Part shown: positions 27,654 through 36,143 of the stretch, piece by piece | Layout: each line of letters begins with the position of its first letter | Position numbering within the stretch: position 1 is the stretch's first letter | Assembly (NCBI RefSeq): GCF_020171925.1 | Contig: NZ_JAIVAR010000001.1 | Coordinates: 620,001 to 684,000, forward strand | DNA length: 64,000 bases | Reading direction: 5' to 3' | From: Rossellomorea aquimaris | Lineage (GTDB): Bacteria; Bacillota; Bacilli; Bacillales; Bacillaceae_B | The notes under the pieces: model-generated | What the model was told of the DNA's origin: nothing | What the model saw: only the letters and a program-made list of their open reading frames with translations | Database searches by the model: none | Program-made: the position numbers and the translations under genes

Positions 27654-27920
27654 TTAATTCTTGTTTGCGTGTTTTATTCGATACAGGATGGATGCCATGA
27701 TGTTGGCAAGAAGGAACAGTGGATTCCCCTGCATATTTCCATGCAGGCTCAGTTCACCAGCGTTCATTCTGTCATACATGTCACCTTGCTTCCGCCCTTT
27801 CCTTCGATTCTTTGCTTCTTCCGCTTTTAATGCAATCAAAAACCGATATTGAAACGGCAACAGTATTAGTGAAATAATAAAATAGACTCCAACTATGGCT
27901 AAAAATATTGTAAGACCCAT
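27654..27920 (-). CDS. Small membrane protein, 88 residues
   Basis: One strong N-terminal helix (GLTIFLAIVGVYFIISLILL) is followed by a basic stretch (KAEEAKNRRKGRKQG) and an amphipathic C-terminus. ATG 27920 has a GGGAGG site eight bases upstream, so a longer in-frame reading to 27977 is unlikely. First of a run of four small same-strand genes. Function unknown. Confidence 0.65.
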   Translation of the reverse strand: MGLTIFLAIVGVYFIISLILLPFQYRFLIALKAEEAKNRRKGRKQGDMYDRMNAGELSLHGNMQGNPLFLLANIMASILYRIKHANKN

Positions 27921-28026
27921 GAGATGTACCTCCCTTATTGGCAACGTGAGATAGATGAATTTCGTATCCGATCCCATTCTTTACGATTTTTATAGTCTGA
28001 AAGTTTCATTTTTCGTAAATTAACCA

Positions 28027-28953
28027 TCACTTATAATGGACCAGAACTTTAATGGGATTGATCTTCCCTTCACTAAGATCGGAAAAACAGTCGATCAACT
28101 GATGGGAAAGTATTTTATGTTCGAATAGGGAAGAAAGATGAGGTGTCTTTAAACAATTATCAAAAAACCATCTTGCGTGTTCTCCATAGTTCCATCCATC
28201 ACTCGACCCGACAATTTTCAGTTCCTTTTCATAAAAATATTCATTGAGTCGTAGAAGCTCCTTATTGCCGTCCGATAAGACGCAAGCCTCCCCGTTATGT
28301 TTCAATGATTTAAGGAGGGCATGGAACGCTTCATTACGTCCAGAACATTCAAGACCATAATCGTATGTCCTTTCGGGTATCTCCGCTTTATCACTGTAGC
28401 AAATGTCGGCACCGAATGATTTAGCCTTTTCCCTCCTGGCTTCATTAGGTTCCAAAGCATCTATGTGCTCCACATTCATAAAGCTTTTCAAAAAATGAAT
28501 AGCCAAAAGCCCCATCGTCCCTGCCCCTGTAACGAGGACGCGATCCTTCTTGGCAGGCTTTAGCTTCAAGACCCCCTTCGCCGCATCACATGATAGAGTG
28601 TTAAGCAAGGCAATCGAACCCTCAACTCCTTCTGGGACTTTGACTGCTTTATCCGCTTTCACCACTGCTAAATCTTTATGTCCATAAAAAGCGACCACAT
28701 GGTCACCCCGTTCAAGATGAGTGACCTCATCCCCCGCCTCCATTACAATGCCGAAACTTTCATAACCAGTTTCCCTGGGGTAATGAGGAAGGTGATCGCT
28801 TACATTAGATTCATCATACTGTGGCAGTTCAGCTCCGATACTGATCGCCCCGTAAACGGTCCGAACCAAAATTTCATCCTTTTCGAGGGATTTGACATTG
28901 GTTCTAGACCACTCTAATCGACGTTTTCCTGTTAGGGTTAGTGAGTGCTGCAT
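28027..28953 (-). CDS. Medium-chain (zinc-type) alcohol dehydrogenase-like oxidoreductase
   Basis: The 308-residue protein has the GroES-like N-terminal domain (GYESFGIVMEAGDEVTHLERGDHV) and a Rossmann domain with VLVTGAGTMGLLAIHFLKS. It lacks the four-cysteine structural zinc lobe of classical alcohol dehydrogenases, so it belongs to the shorter MDR group with NAD(P)H specificity and unknown substrate. It follows hisS by 58 bases on the same strand and could be cotranscribed. ATG 28953 is preceded by AAAGGATG. Confidence 0.8.
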   Translation of the reverse strand: MQHSLTLTGKRRLEWSRTNVKSLEKDEILVRTVYGAISIGAELPQYDESNVSDHLPHYPRETGYESFGIVMEAGDEVTHLERGDHVVAFYGHKDLAVVKADKAVKVPEGVEGSIALLNTLSCDAAKGVLKLKPAKKDRVLVTGAGTMGLLAIHFLKSFMNVEHIDALEPNEARREKAKSFGADICYSDKAEIPERTYDYGLECSGRNEAFHALLKSLKHNGEACVLSDGNKELLRLNEYFYEKELKIVGSSDGWNYGEHARWFFDNCLKTPHLSSLFEHKILSHQLIDCFSDLSEGKINPIKVLVHYK

Positions 28954-29011
28954 GTTCAGTTCATCCTTTGTTCGATTGATAACCCAATTATTTCAAACAA
29001 GCCTCATTTAC

Positions 29012-30319
29012 TCAAGAAAAATTTTCCTTTTGTCTTTCATTAAAGACATACGTTTCTGTCGTTTCTTTTCCTGAATTCATGTCCTTGATTGTAATCTGAT
29101 TACGTTTTACTTCGTCTTCCCCGATGACGACGACCTTTCCGACACCATCTTTATTCGCTTTGTTGAGCAACTTACCTATCTTCTTCTGGCTCATTTCGAG
29201 TTCGACTACATAGCCCCTTCTCCTTAGGGCGGTTGCCACTGATAATGCTTCTTTGACTGCTCCCATCGGTATGATGATATAATCCACTTCTGAACGCTTG
29301 TTCGGTATTCTTTCTTTTGGATTCAAAGCTTCATAAATGACATCCAGTCCAAAGGATATCCCGACTGTAGAGAATGTTTGGTCGCTCCCTAACAGCCCGC
29401 CGATCGCGTTATCATAACGTCCTCCGCTTCCGATACTGGACGTGATTGATGCGTCTTTAAGGAAGATTTCATAAACCGAACCCGTGTAAATTTCCAACCC
29501 TCTGGCTAGGAACGGGTTAAATACGCATTCTCCATCAATTCCGAGGTAGCTTAGGTAGGACTTCAATTCCTCCAATTCCTTCAGACCCTCTTTTATATTC
29601 CGATTCAGTGAGGAAAACGTATCCAAGTATTGAAAACTCCGATACTCTTCTTCCTTGAGGAATTTTTCGATAAAATCAATCGTTGTCCTTTCCACATTTA
29701 GTTCAGTTAATTCTTTTAGGACGTTCATAACCCCAACTTTCTCCAACTTATCAAGAATGAGAATCGTTTTATTCATGTTGTTGATGCTAATCCCGAATTC
29801 TTCAAGCAAGCCGACCAATAGTTTACGGTTATTATATTGGATAAGGATCTCCAGTTTAAGTTTCTTGAACGCATCGATTGCCATGATCATCAACTCTGCC
29901 TCCGCCACTTTGGAGTCGACACCAACAATATCGACATCACACTGAGTGAATTCACGGAATCTCCCCCTTTTGACCGGTCCGTCACGGAAGACTTTCCCGA
30001 TTTCGTATCTCTTAAATGGCATACGCTGCGCAGGATTCATGGCGATCACTTTCGCGAACGGAATGGTCAGGTCATATCGAAGAGCCAATTCTCTTTCCCC
30101 TCTGTCGGATAGGGTATACATTTCTTCAAGAATTTCAGCCCCTCCTCCGTATTTAGAAGCAAGAAGTTCCGAGTAATTCAAAATCGGCGTCTCAAGTGGC
30201 TGGCAGCCATATTGGATGAAGACGTCCTCGAGCGTTCTTCTAATGTCCCTTCTCACCTTTTCTGCTTCCGGCAAGTAATCTTGTGTCCCTTTAACATTTT
30301 GATAATCCATTTTCTTCAT
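29012..30319 (-). CDS. hisS: Histidyl-tRNA synthetase, HisS2 type
   Basis: HisS charges tRNA-His. The 435 residues contain motif 2 (YEIGKVFRDGPVKRGRFREF), the histidine-specific LARGLEIYTG segment, motif 3 (TVGISFGLDVI) and a short anticodon-binding domain. The sequence resembles the second histidyl-tRNA synthetase of the Bacillus cereus group (VKGTQDYLPEAEK opening) more than the housekeeping Bacillus HisS, which is normally paired with aspS. A main hisS-aspS pair is expected elsewhere. AAGGAGG lies eight bases before ATG 30319. The leader holds a histidine-rich leader peptide and an intrinsic terminator, so transcription is probably attenuated when histidyl-tRNA is plentiful. Confidence 0.93.
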   Translation of the reverse strand: MKKMDYQNVKGTQDYLPEAEKVRRDIRRTLEDVFIQYGCQPLETPILNYSELLASKYGGGAEILEEMYTLSDRGERELALRYDLTIPFAKVIAMNPAQRMPFKRYEIGKVFRDGPVKRGRFREFTQCDVDIVGVDSKVAEAELMIMAIDAFKKLKLEILIQYNNRKLLVGLLEEFGISINNMNKTILILDKLEKVGVMNVLKELTELNVERTTIDFIEKFLKEEEYRSFQYLDTFSSLNRNIKEGLKELEELKSYLSYLGIDGECVFNPFLARGLEIYTGSVYEIFLKDASITSSIGSGGRYDNAIGGLLGSDQTFSTVGISFGLDVIYEALNPKERIPNKRSEVDYIIIPMGAVKEALSVATALRRRGYVVELEMSQKKIGKLLNKANKDGVGKVVVIGEDEVKRNQITIKDMNSGKETTETYVFNERQKENFS

Positions 30320-30389
30320 GTCGTTTTCCTCCTTTTTTAGATATGAATCTGTTTTGACTCCTTCACCTGAAGCACAAATTTTACAAAAT

Positions 30390-30491
30390 AAAAAAGAACC
30401 GCACTTGATTTAAGTGAGAAACTTAATCAAATGCGGTTCAATGAGAAATAACCTTCCTATGTTCGATTTTTATAAAAATCGGATAGAAAGG
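30390..30491 (-). promoter_or_regulatory. Probable histidine attenuator of hisS: hairpin plus terminator
   Basis: Reading the minus strand, a first hairpin (30452-30491) pairs CCTTTCTAT with ATAGGAAGG around a perfect CGATTTTT/AAAAATCG stem; it begins at the base after the leader-peptide stop codon. Twelve bases later GAACCGCA... (30422-30439) pairs with ...TGCGGTTC (30396-30414) and is followed by TTTTTT, an intrinsic terminator 71 bases before hisS. A ribosome at the stop codon would cover the 5' arm of the first hairpin, whereas one stalled on the histidine codons would leave it free. I could not find a strong antiterminator by eye; a 7-bp pairing of leader AACTTAA with TTAAGTT in the terminator is possible. 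Confidence 0.7.
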
Positions 30492-30548
30492 CTAATTGAA
30501 ATGATGATGAAGTTGAGAATTTAAGTTAATGTTTAGAATGAAAGTCAT
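30492..30548 (-). CDS. hisS leader peptide with three consecutive histidine codons
   Basis: The 18-residue frame reads MTFILNINLNSQLHHHFN and stops with TAG. AGAGGTGG lies six bases before the ATG. The three CAT codons are codons 14-16, five codons from the end, placed so that a stalled ribosome sits just before the first hairpin of the attenuator. This matches the design of his, pheST and similar leader peptides in enteric bacteria. The function is inferred from layout; it has not been seen by me as an annotated gene. Confidence 0.7.
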   Translation of the reverse strand: MTFILNINLNSQLHHHFN

Positions 30549-30573
30549 TTTGATCCACCTCTAATTTCCATTT

Positions 30574-30602
30574 AAGTTATCATATTACATTGAGGAATTC
30601 AA
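30574..30602 (-). promoter_or_regulatory. Promoter of the hisS leader transcript
   Basis: TTGAAT (30597-30602) and TAACTT (30574-30579) are 17 bases apart. Transcription would start about 20 bases before the leader-peptide ATG, leaving no room for a T-box stem I ahead of it. The -10 is a weak match. Confidence 0.45.
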
Positions 30603-30620
30603 TATTTTTTTAGAAAAGTG

Positions 30621-30788
30621 CTAATTCATAAAGACGATCAGCAGACTAATGAGTATGGACTGAATGCAAGTAATCTTCAATTCGTTCCTGACTTGCGTTT
30701 TTCCAAATGGGCTGAGCATACGTGCAATCAGGAAGCTGCATATCCAGATGATGGGAAACAAAGATAAAAGTCCTATTATGTTCTCCAT
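30621..30788 (-). CDS. Small membrane protein, 55 residues
   Basis: Two hydrophobic helices (IIGLLSLFPIIWICSFLIA and IQSILISLLIVFMN) flank a basic loop (GKTQVRNELKIT). GAGGGG lies nine bases before ATG 30788. It immediately follows the methyltransferase gene, with one base between, so the two are one operon. Function unknown. Confidence 0.65.
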   Translation of the reverse strand: MENIIGLLSLFPIIWICSFLIARMLSPFGKTQVRNELKITCIQSILISLLIVFMN

Positions 30789-30789
30789 T

Positions 30790-31461
30790 TTACTCTTCCC
30801 CTCTTAAACGTTTCTGCATCAATATTTCCAATATCCCATGAAAATGTGGTTGACCATGCCACATGTCCACTGCGTAGTTCTGTGAAATACTGATGGTCTT
30901 ATAATCTACGAAATGCCCCTCCAGCTCATTTCTAGTGAAAAAGTGCATATGCGAATCCGTACGAGGGCGATAAAAAGTGTTTGGTGACACTTCTTCGTGT
31001 TTTTCTTTGTTAGATATATAGATCGGATCATTGAGATCAAACGCCTGGACGTAAATCAAACCATCCTCCACCAAACCAGCTTTCGCTTTTCGTAGGAGTT
31101 GATCGATCTCCCGGTCATGAAAGAAGCTCAGCACGTTTGATAGGATGATCAACGAATAGGATTCTTCATCAATGCAAACTTCCCTTAAATCGGCGACATT
31201 TGCACAGATGGAAAACCCAGCTTCATCTGCGAGCTTACGGCAACGCTTAATGGCATTCTCTGAATAGTCGACCCCCTCCACGTCAAACCCAAGACTAGCA
31301 AAATAAAGAGCATTGCGGCCATCACCCATTCCGAGATCGAGTATTTTCCCATGATCGGGAACGAGGCTTTTATATTTTACTAGTGTAGCTGTTGGTTTGA
31401 GGCCCCATAAATTTTCAGTTTCTGCGTACTTCTTGTTCCAAATGGTTTTCGTATCATTCAA
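30790..31461 (-). CDS. Class I SAM-dependent methyltransferase, TehB-like
   Basis: The protein has IWNKKYAETENLWGLKPTATL at the start and motif I ILDLGMGDGRNALYFASLG (about residues 40-58), then VEGVDYSENAIKRC and the NVLSFFHDREID segment. These resemble the TehB/tellurite-type methyltransferases. The TTG at 31461 lies six bases after GCAGGAG; a longer in-frame version to 31497 lacks a site. It is followed directly by the small membrane gene at 30621. Confidence 0.8.
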   Translation of the reverse strand: MNDTKTIWNKKYAETENLWGLKPTATLVKYKSLVPDHGKILDLGMGDGRNALYFASLGFDVEGVDYSENAIKRCRKLADEAGFSICANVADLREVCIDEESYSLIILSNVLSFFHDREIDQLLRKAKAGLVEDGLIYVQAFDLNDPIYISNKEKHEEVSPNTFYRPRTDSHMHFFTRNELEGHFVDYKTISISQNYAVDMWHGQPHFHGILEILMQKRLRGEE

Positions 31462-31703
31462 TCCAATCTCCTGCTTTCCCTTATTTGTGTATACCAATTA
31501 TTTCAAAAAAAGGGAGGTTCATCAAGTGTGATGTTGAATTCGCAAACAATGAATGGGGCCTCGTAATACCCAGCTACTTATCCCTCGTATCTTAAAGTAA
31601 GGTTCCTTTAATGCATTAACGCATCGAGGGACGTACCTTCGAAAACGTTTTGACTTTTACCATGTGATGTTTCAGAATAAGGAATAGATAATGGGGTGAA
31701 ACG

Positions 31704-32114
31704 ATGGCTGAAAGAGTGACAAGTACAAAATGGTTCAGCGTGGCGATCCAGGCATTGGTCGTGCTCGCTGATTCTGAAGGAGTATGCCCGAGCGGAGAAC
31801 TTGCCGAGAAATTGAATTCTAAATCTGTTTTTCTTAGGAAGGTCTTAAGGCATCTCGTTAAGACAGGGTTAGTTTCTGCTAAAGAAGGACGGGACGGCGG
31901 ATATTCCCTCGTCAAGCATCCTGAAGACATAAGGTTATCGGATGTGTATGATGCCATGCGAGCAGAAACCTTCCCGAAGGGTTTCTTCGACGTCAAAAGC
32001 AAAGAGTGCTTTGCCCCTTCCACACGTGAATCTCTATTCGAACTGCGTGATGAAATGGAGAGCTGGGTAGTGAAGGGACTCGAGCAGAAGACAATAGCAG
32101 ATTTGATGAGGTAG
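31704..32114 (+). CDS. Rrf2-family transcriptional regulator
   Basis: The 136 residues contain the Rrf2 winged helix (VAIQALVVLADSEG, SGELAEKLNSKSVFLRKVLRHLVKTGLVSAKEGRDGGYSLVK in pieces) and a short dimerisation helix. Iron-sulfur Rrf2 proteins use three cysteines in the loop after the wing; here I see only one there (KECFAPS), so this member probably senses something other than a cluster, as do YwnA-type proteins. GGGG lies six bases before ATG 31704. The gene is single and has its own terminator. Confidence 0.82.
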   Translation: MAERVTSTKWFSVAIQALVVLADSEGVCPSGELAEKLNSKSVFLRKVLRHLVKTGLVSAKEGRDGGYSLVKHPEDIRLSDVYDAMRAETFPKGFFDVKSKECFAPSTRESLFELRDEMESWVVKGLEQKTIADLMR

Positions 32115-32152
32115 TACGGTATTGTATTATTTAAATAGTAATTGGACGAGAT

Positions 32153-32190
32153 AACAGGCTAAGCGTGATTGCGCTTAGCCTGTTTGTTCT
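32153..32190 (+). terminator. Intrinsic terminator of the Rrf2 gene
   Basis: ACAGGCTAAGCG pairs exactly with CGCTTAGCCTGT, followed by TTGTTCT. Confidence 0.75.
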
Positions 32191-32243
32191 AAAGTAGCTA
32201 TTACTCAGCAAGATTTATTGAAGATGATCTACCACAAAAACAG

Positions 32244-33371
32244 TTATTCCCCAATGAATACATCTAAAATCTTATCGCAAATCTCATGGTGCATGGTCCC
32301 GTCAAAATTCATGAGAACCACAACCCCAAGTTCGAGTTCGGGGATCATGGTCATCAGTGATCGCACCGCCATTTGGCCTCCTCCATGTTCCACTCTTCTA
32401 AATCCTCTATATGTATCGATAAACCATGCGAGTCCATAGCTTCTGTCGTTGCTGTCGAATTGCCATTCCTCACTGACGGGACGGACGATCTTTTGCATCT
32501 CTTGAGTGAAAACTGAGGGAAGGACTGTTGATTTCCCCTCCATATGGAACATCAGATAATCACTCAGATCATTGGCAGTTGAGTAGAGATAACCAATCGG
32601 TGCGGAAACTGGGTTCATTGGAAAAGGTGTTTCTTCTTTCCCTTCGCCAAGATAGTATTTAGCGCTGTTATCATCATTTAGGACTACCGTTGGGTCGCTG
32701 GTGGTCCTTTTCAGACTAAGCGGTTCCAGGATTTCTTCTGAAAGAAAGGTATCCCAACCACGGCCACTCACTTTTTCAACGATGTCGGCGATGATGACAT
32801 AAGCATCTGTACAGTATGCCCACCCCTTCCCTGCTTCGTACTGCAGTTCCACTTTTTCAAACCACTTCGTAACGTCCTCACGACTTTTCACGCTTCGTAT
32901 TTCTTCTTCCGTAAGGTGATAATAGTCAAGTGCTTCTTGAAATTCAGTGGGTGTATCCGAAAAAATCTCCGAAACATTCGGAGCTATCATATTGGCAATT
33001 CCCAAATCTGATGGGAAACCCGCTGTGTGGGATAACACATGCCGTATGGTGATGGAGTCACTCTGATGTTTGACTTGTGTACGAAAATACGGTAGATGGT
33101 TAACGACTGGGTCATCCAATGAAACTAGCTGTTTGTCAACAAGCTTCATTATGGAAAGGGCAGCGAAGTTTTTAGAAATACTTTGAATGCTCATCCTAGT
33201 CTCTCCGTCGATATAGAAGAGATCATTTCCAATTCTTGAAGTCCCAAACCCTTTTGAAAATATACGTTCCTTGTTCTTTACGATCGCTACGCTCAAGCCG
33301 ACGCCTTCAACCTTCATTTTCCCTTCTATGAAACTGGTGATTTGCTGTAGCTTTCCATCATATTTCTTCAT
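32244..33371 (-). CDS. Serine hydrolase, beta-lactamase/class C family
   Basis: The 375-residue protein has the nucleophile motif SxxK as SISKNF (about residue 64), a YxN-position motif as YCT (near 185) and HGGG near 340 in the KTG position. These define the penicillin-binding-protein-like serine hydrolases (class C beta-lactamases, D-aminopeptidases, esterases). There is no signal peptide, so it is probably cytoplasmic and acts on peptides or esters. GAAGGGG precedes ATG 33371. Confidence 0.83.
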   Translation of the reverse strand: MKKYDGKLQQITSFIEGKMKVEGVGLSVAIVKNKERIFSKGFGTSRIGNDLFYIDGETRMSIQSISKNFAALSIMKLVDKQLVSLDDPVVNHLPYFRTQVKHQSDSITIRHVLSHTAGFPSDLGIANMIAPNVSEIFSDTPTEFQEALDYYHLTEEEIRSVKSREDVTKWFEKVELQYEAGKGWAYCTDAYVIIADIVEKVSGRGWDTFLSEEILEPLSLKRTTSDPTVVLNDDNSAKYYLGEGKEETPFPMNPVSAPIGYLYSTANDLSDYLMFHMEGKSTVLPSVFTQEMQKIVRPVSEEWQFDSNDRSYGLAWFIDTYRGFRRVEHGGGQMAVRSLMTMIPELELGVVVLMNFDGTMHHEICDKILDVFIGE

Positions 33372-33507
33372 ATAATCCCCTTCCCGTACTCTTTACTATC
33401 GAAAAGATATGAAAATAGTCTAACATAAATTTCCTTATTGAGTCGGTGCTTTTATTGATACGAACGGAGGATGATTGCGATTCTAAAATTTCTTCGCTCT
33501 TCAAGTA

Positions 33508-33564
33508 ACTGTATTTGACAAAAGAACAGTTAGCCCTCTATACTGTTCTTGTATAGAATACAGT
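33508..33564 (+). promoter_or_regulatory. Promoter and repeated operator half-sites of the nitroreductase gene
   Basis: TTGACA (33515-33520) and TATACT (33539-33544) are 18 bases apart. Around them are ACTGTATT (33509), AAGAACAGT (33522-33530), ACTGTTCTT (33542-33550) and AGAATACAGT (33555-33564), alternating in orientation, so that inverted repeats cover the spacer and the -10/start region. A redox- or quinone-sensing repressor of the MarR or HxlR kind would fit. Confidence 0.6.
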
Positions 33565-33580
33565 TTAAAGGAGATTGACT

Positions 33581-34288
33581 ATGTCCAAAACGATGAGTAA
33601 AGAAGAATATTTAAATAAAGTGAAAGAAATCGATACAACGAAAGAGGCCCCAAAGCAGTTGGAAGACACGGATTTCCTGACGGTGGCGAGGGAACGCCGC
33701 TCGGTTCGACAATATGACCCACAGTATAAATTAGAAGAGAACGAAATTCGTGACATCCTTGAGACGGCAACACTTGCGCCATCATCTAGTAATCTGCAAC
33801 CTTGGAGATTTTTGGTGATTGAGGATCAGGAGGAAAAAGAGCGACTTCTACCGATTGCGAACAATCAGCAGCAAATCGTGGATGCTTCGGTGGTCATCGC
33901 CATTCTTGGTGATCGTGAAGCTTACCAGAATGCCGACCGTATTTACTCTCAAATTGCAGAGAAAGGCAACATGCCTGAAGATGTTAAGGATATGTATGTC
34001 AACAGCATCCTGAATAACTACGGTAATTTCCCTAAAGAACGTCTTGCAAAAATTGCCCACATCGATGGCGGCCTTGTAGCGATGCAATTGATGCTTGCCG
34101 CCAAGGCGAAGGGCTACGATACGGTTCCGATGGGCGGATATGATGAAGCCAAATTCGTCGAAGCATTCAATGTTCCAGAAAGCTATGAACCGATCATGTT
34201 GCTTTCGCTCGGTAAGGGTACGAAAGCAGGCTTTGAGAAAACGCGTCTCCCACTTGAAGATATCCTATCCTGGAATCGTTACGAATAA
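33581..34288 (+). CDS. Nitroreductase-family oxidoreductase
   Basis: The 235-residue flavoprotein shows the family opening RERRSVRQYDPQYKL, the FMN-binding APSSSNLQPWRFLVIED and the C-terminal TVPMGGYDEAKF/MLLSLGKG segments. Such enzymes use NAD(P)H and FMN to reduce nitroaromatics, quinones or enals; it resembles YdgI/YodC-type proteins. AAAGGAG lies seven bases before ATG 33581. The upstream operator array suggests induction by electrophilic or quinone stress. Confidence 0.88.
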   Translation: MSKTMSKEEYLNKVKEIDTTKEAPKQLEDTDFLTVARERRSVRQYDPQYKLEENEIRDILETATLAPSSSNLQPWRFLVIEDQEEKERLLPIANNQQQIVDASVVIAILGDREAYQNADRIYSQIAEKGNMPEDVKDMYVNSILNNYGNFPKERLAKIAHIDGGLVAMQLMLAAKAKGYDTVPMGGYDEAKFVEAFNVPESYEPIMLLSLGKGTKAGFEKTRLPLEDILSWNRYE

Positions 34289-34295
34289 CCAAAAT

Positions 34296-34335
34296 AGAGC
34301 ATGCATCCCGGATGGTGGGAGCATGCTCTTTTCTT
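34296..34335. terminator. Terminator between converging nitroreductase and peptidase genes
   Basis: AGAGCATGC and GCATGCTCT form the stem with CCC/GGG inside, followed by TTTTCTTT on the plus strand and ATTTTGG on the minus strand. Confidence 0.7.
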
Positions 34336-36116
34336 TAGCCGACCGTTTCCAACTGTTGTGATAACAATAGATATTGTTCAACGTCCTTCATGCATAATTG
34401 CAGTCCCTTCTCCCAAAAGCCTTCTGTTGATAAATCTTCTCCTAGATATTTCATCACGAGTTCTTTCACAGGCATCCTCCCGGAATCTTGGAGAAGCGCC
34501 ATATAATCACGCTCGAATCCTTCCCCCTTCTCCCTCGCCATCGCATAGATACAGGTGGCGAATAGGTATCCGAACGTATAGGGGAAATTATAGAATGGAG
34601 CCGACGTGATATAGTAATGCGGGGTCCAGATCCATGAATAATAGGAAGGTTTTACTAGCGATCCCCCATATGCCTCTTCAGTCGCTGCTCTCATCAGTTC
34701 ATTCAATCTAGTTGAAGATACCATTCCCTTTTCTCTTTCACTGTAAAAATTCTTCTCGAAGATGAACCTGGAGTGAATATTCATAAAGTTCATGACACCC
34801 CGCTTGATTTTTTCATCCAGTAAAAATAACTTTTCATGAAGGGAAGAAGATTCTTCAATCGCTGCATCCAAACAAATCGTCTCGGCGAAAAAGGAGGCGG
34901 TTTCCGCTAAACTCATCGGGTATTTCCTTGCCCCGCCTTCGACATCCTTCATGGCATGATTATGAAAGGCATGTCCTAACTCATGGGTAAGCGTCAACAC
35001 ATTTAAAATAGATCCGCCATAGGTCATGAACACCCTCGATTCACCTGAAAGGGGGAAACTGGCGCAGAAAGGAGTGGCCGATTTTCCGGGTCGGTCCTCT
35101 GCTTCCACCCAGCCGTCATTGAATGCATGACGGGCAAAAGCCCCCATTTCAGGACCGAACCTCCTGAAATGCTTGGAGATGAAGGACACGGCTTCATGAT
35201 ACTCGATATACCGGGGATGTTCCGAGATAGGTGCCCAGAAGTTATAGGCACTCAGGCTGGATTCACCGAGCATCTCAGCCTTTTTATCCAAATATCGGAT
35301 GAAATGATGTTTATATTTGTTTATGCTAGTCCACATCGATTCCAACGTCTCTTCTTCCATACGGTTATTGACCAATGGTTCCGTCAGAACATTTTCCAAC
35401 CCACGGGTCTTGTACATATGCAGCCTGAATCCACCGATGTGATTCAAGATCCTTGCAAACAAATCCTGTTTTTGGGTCCATACATTTTCAAGGGCGACAT
35501 GAGATGCTTTCCTGACCTCTTCATCATGATGTGCCCTTAGATTCAAGGCTTGCGCGAATGAAAATTCTTTCTCCACGCCGTTTATTTTGATCATCACTGT
35601 GAGATCCCTGATCAACGCTTGATAGAATGTCCCCCATGAGTGGTATCCGTCTGGCATTAGACCTGACAAGAGTGACTCTTGATCATGGCTAAGTTCCCAT
35701 CTCGACTCTTGCTCCCAAACTTGTAATAGATAGACGTATGTATCAAGATTTCCTTCGCTCACTCTATCCTTTGAGTGTATCAGAACCTTTTTAGCTCTTT
35801 GATGGACGAGATCGAACCGTGATTGAATGGTTAACAGTTCGGCCTGTAACGTAATGGCTTCAGAATCAGCAGGTTTCTCGGTAAGAAGGCATGTGATGAA
35901 CGAACTTGCTTCTGTCAGATCGGTGAGGATCTCACTGATGCCATTCAGGATAGCATCCGCATTCGCTCCCGTAACTTCCTCAGGAGTATCATATTCCTTC
36001 ATTGTGCTTTCCATTTGATTGACCTTGTTGTTCAATTTCAGGATGTGCCGTTTAAATTCATTCGATTTACTGCCTCCTGGAAAAATCGTATCCAGATTCC
36101 ACCGGCCTTGATTCAC
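34335..36116 (-). CDS. M3-family oligoendopeptidase (PepF-type)
   Basis: The 593-residue zinc metallopeptidase carries HELGH (THELGHAFHNH, near residue 385) with the third ligand glutamate in the downstream SLAETASFFAE segment. It should cleave short peptides in the cytoplasm. The helical N-terminal half is typical of PepF/M3B enzymes. The length is normal. It stands alone and converges on the nitroreductase gene. Confidence 0.9.
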   Translation of the reverse strand: MNQGRWNLDTIFPGGSKSNEFKRHILKLNNKVNQMESTMKEYDTPEEVTGANADAILNGISEILTDLTEASSFITCLLTEKPADSEAITLQAELLTIQSRFDLVHQRAKKVLIHSKDRVSEGNLDTYVYLLQVWEQESRWELSHDQESLLSGLMPDGYHSWGTFYQALIRDLTVMIKINGVEKEFSFAQALNLRAHHDEEVRKASHVALENVWTQKQDLFARILNHIGGFRLHMYKTRGLENVLTEPLVNNRMEEETLESMWTSINKYKHHFIRYLDKKAEMLGESSLSAYNFWAPISEHPRYIEYHEAVSFISKHFRRFGPEMGAFARHAFNDGWVEAEDRPGKSATPFCASFPLSGESRVFMTYGGSILNVLTLTHELGHAFHNHAMKDVEGGARKYPMSLAETASFFAETICLDAAIEESSSLHEKLFLLDEKIKRGVMNFMNIHSRFIFEKNFYSEREKGMVSSTRLNELMRAATEEAYGGSLVKPSYYSWIWTPHYYITSAPFYNFPYTFGYLFATCIYAMAREKGEGFERDYMALLQDSGRMPVKELVMKYLGEDLSTEGFWEKGLQLCMKDVEQYLLLSQQLETVG

Positions 36117-36143
36117 TATGATCTACTCCCCTTCATTTAAGGA

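Noticed and set aside
30320..30620. T-box riboswitch upstream of hisS
   Set aside because: GAACCGC resembles part of the T-box motif, but the preceding AGGGTGG is absent, there is no stem I, and the leader is too short before the peptide frame.
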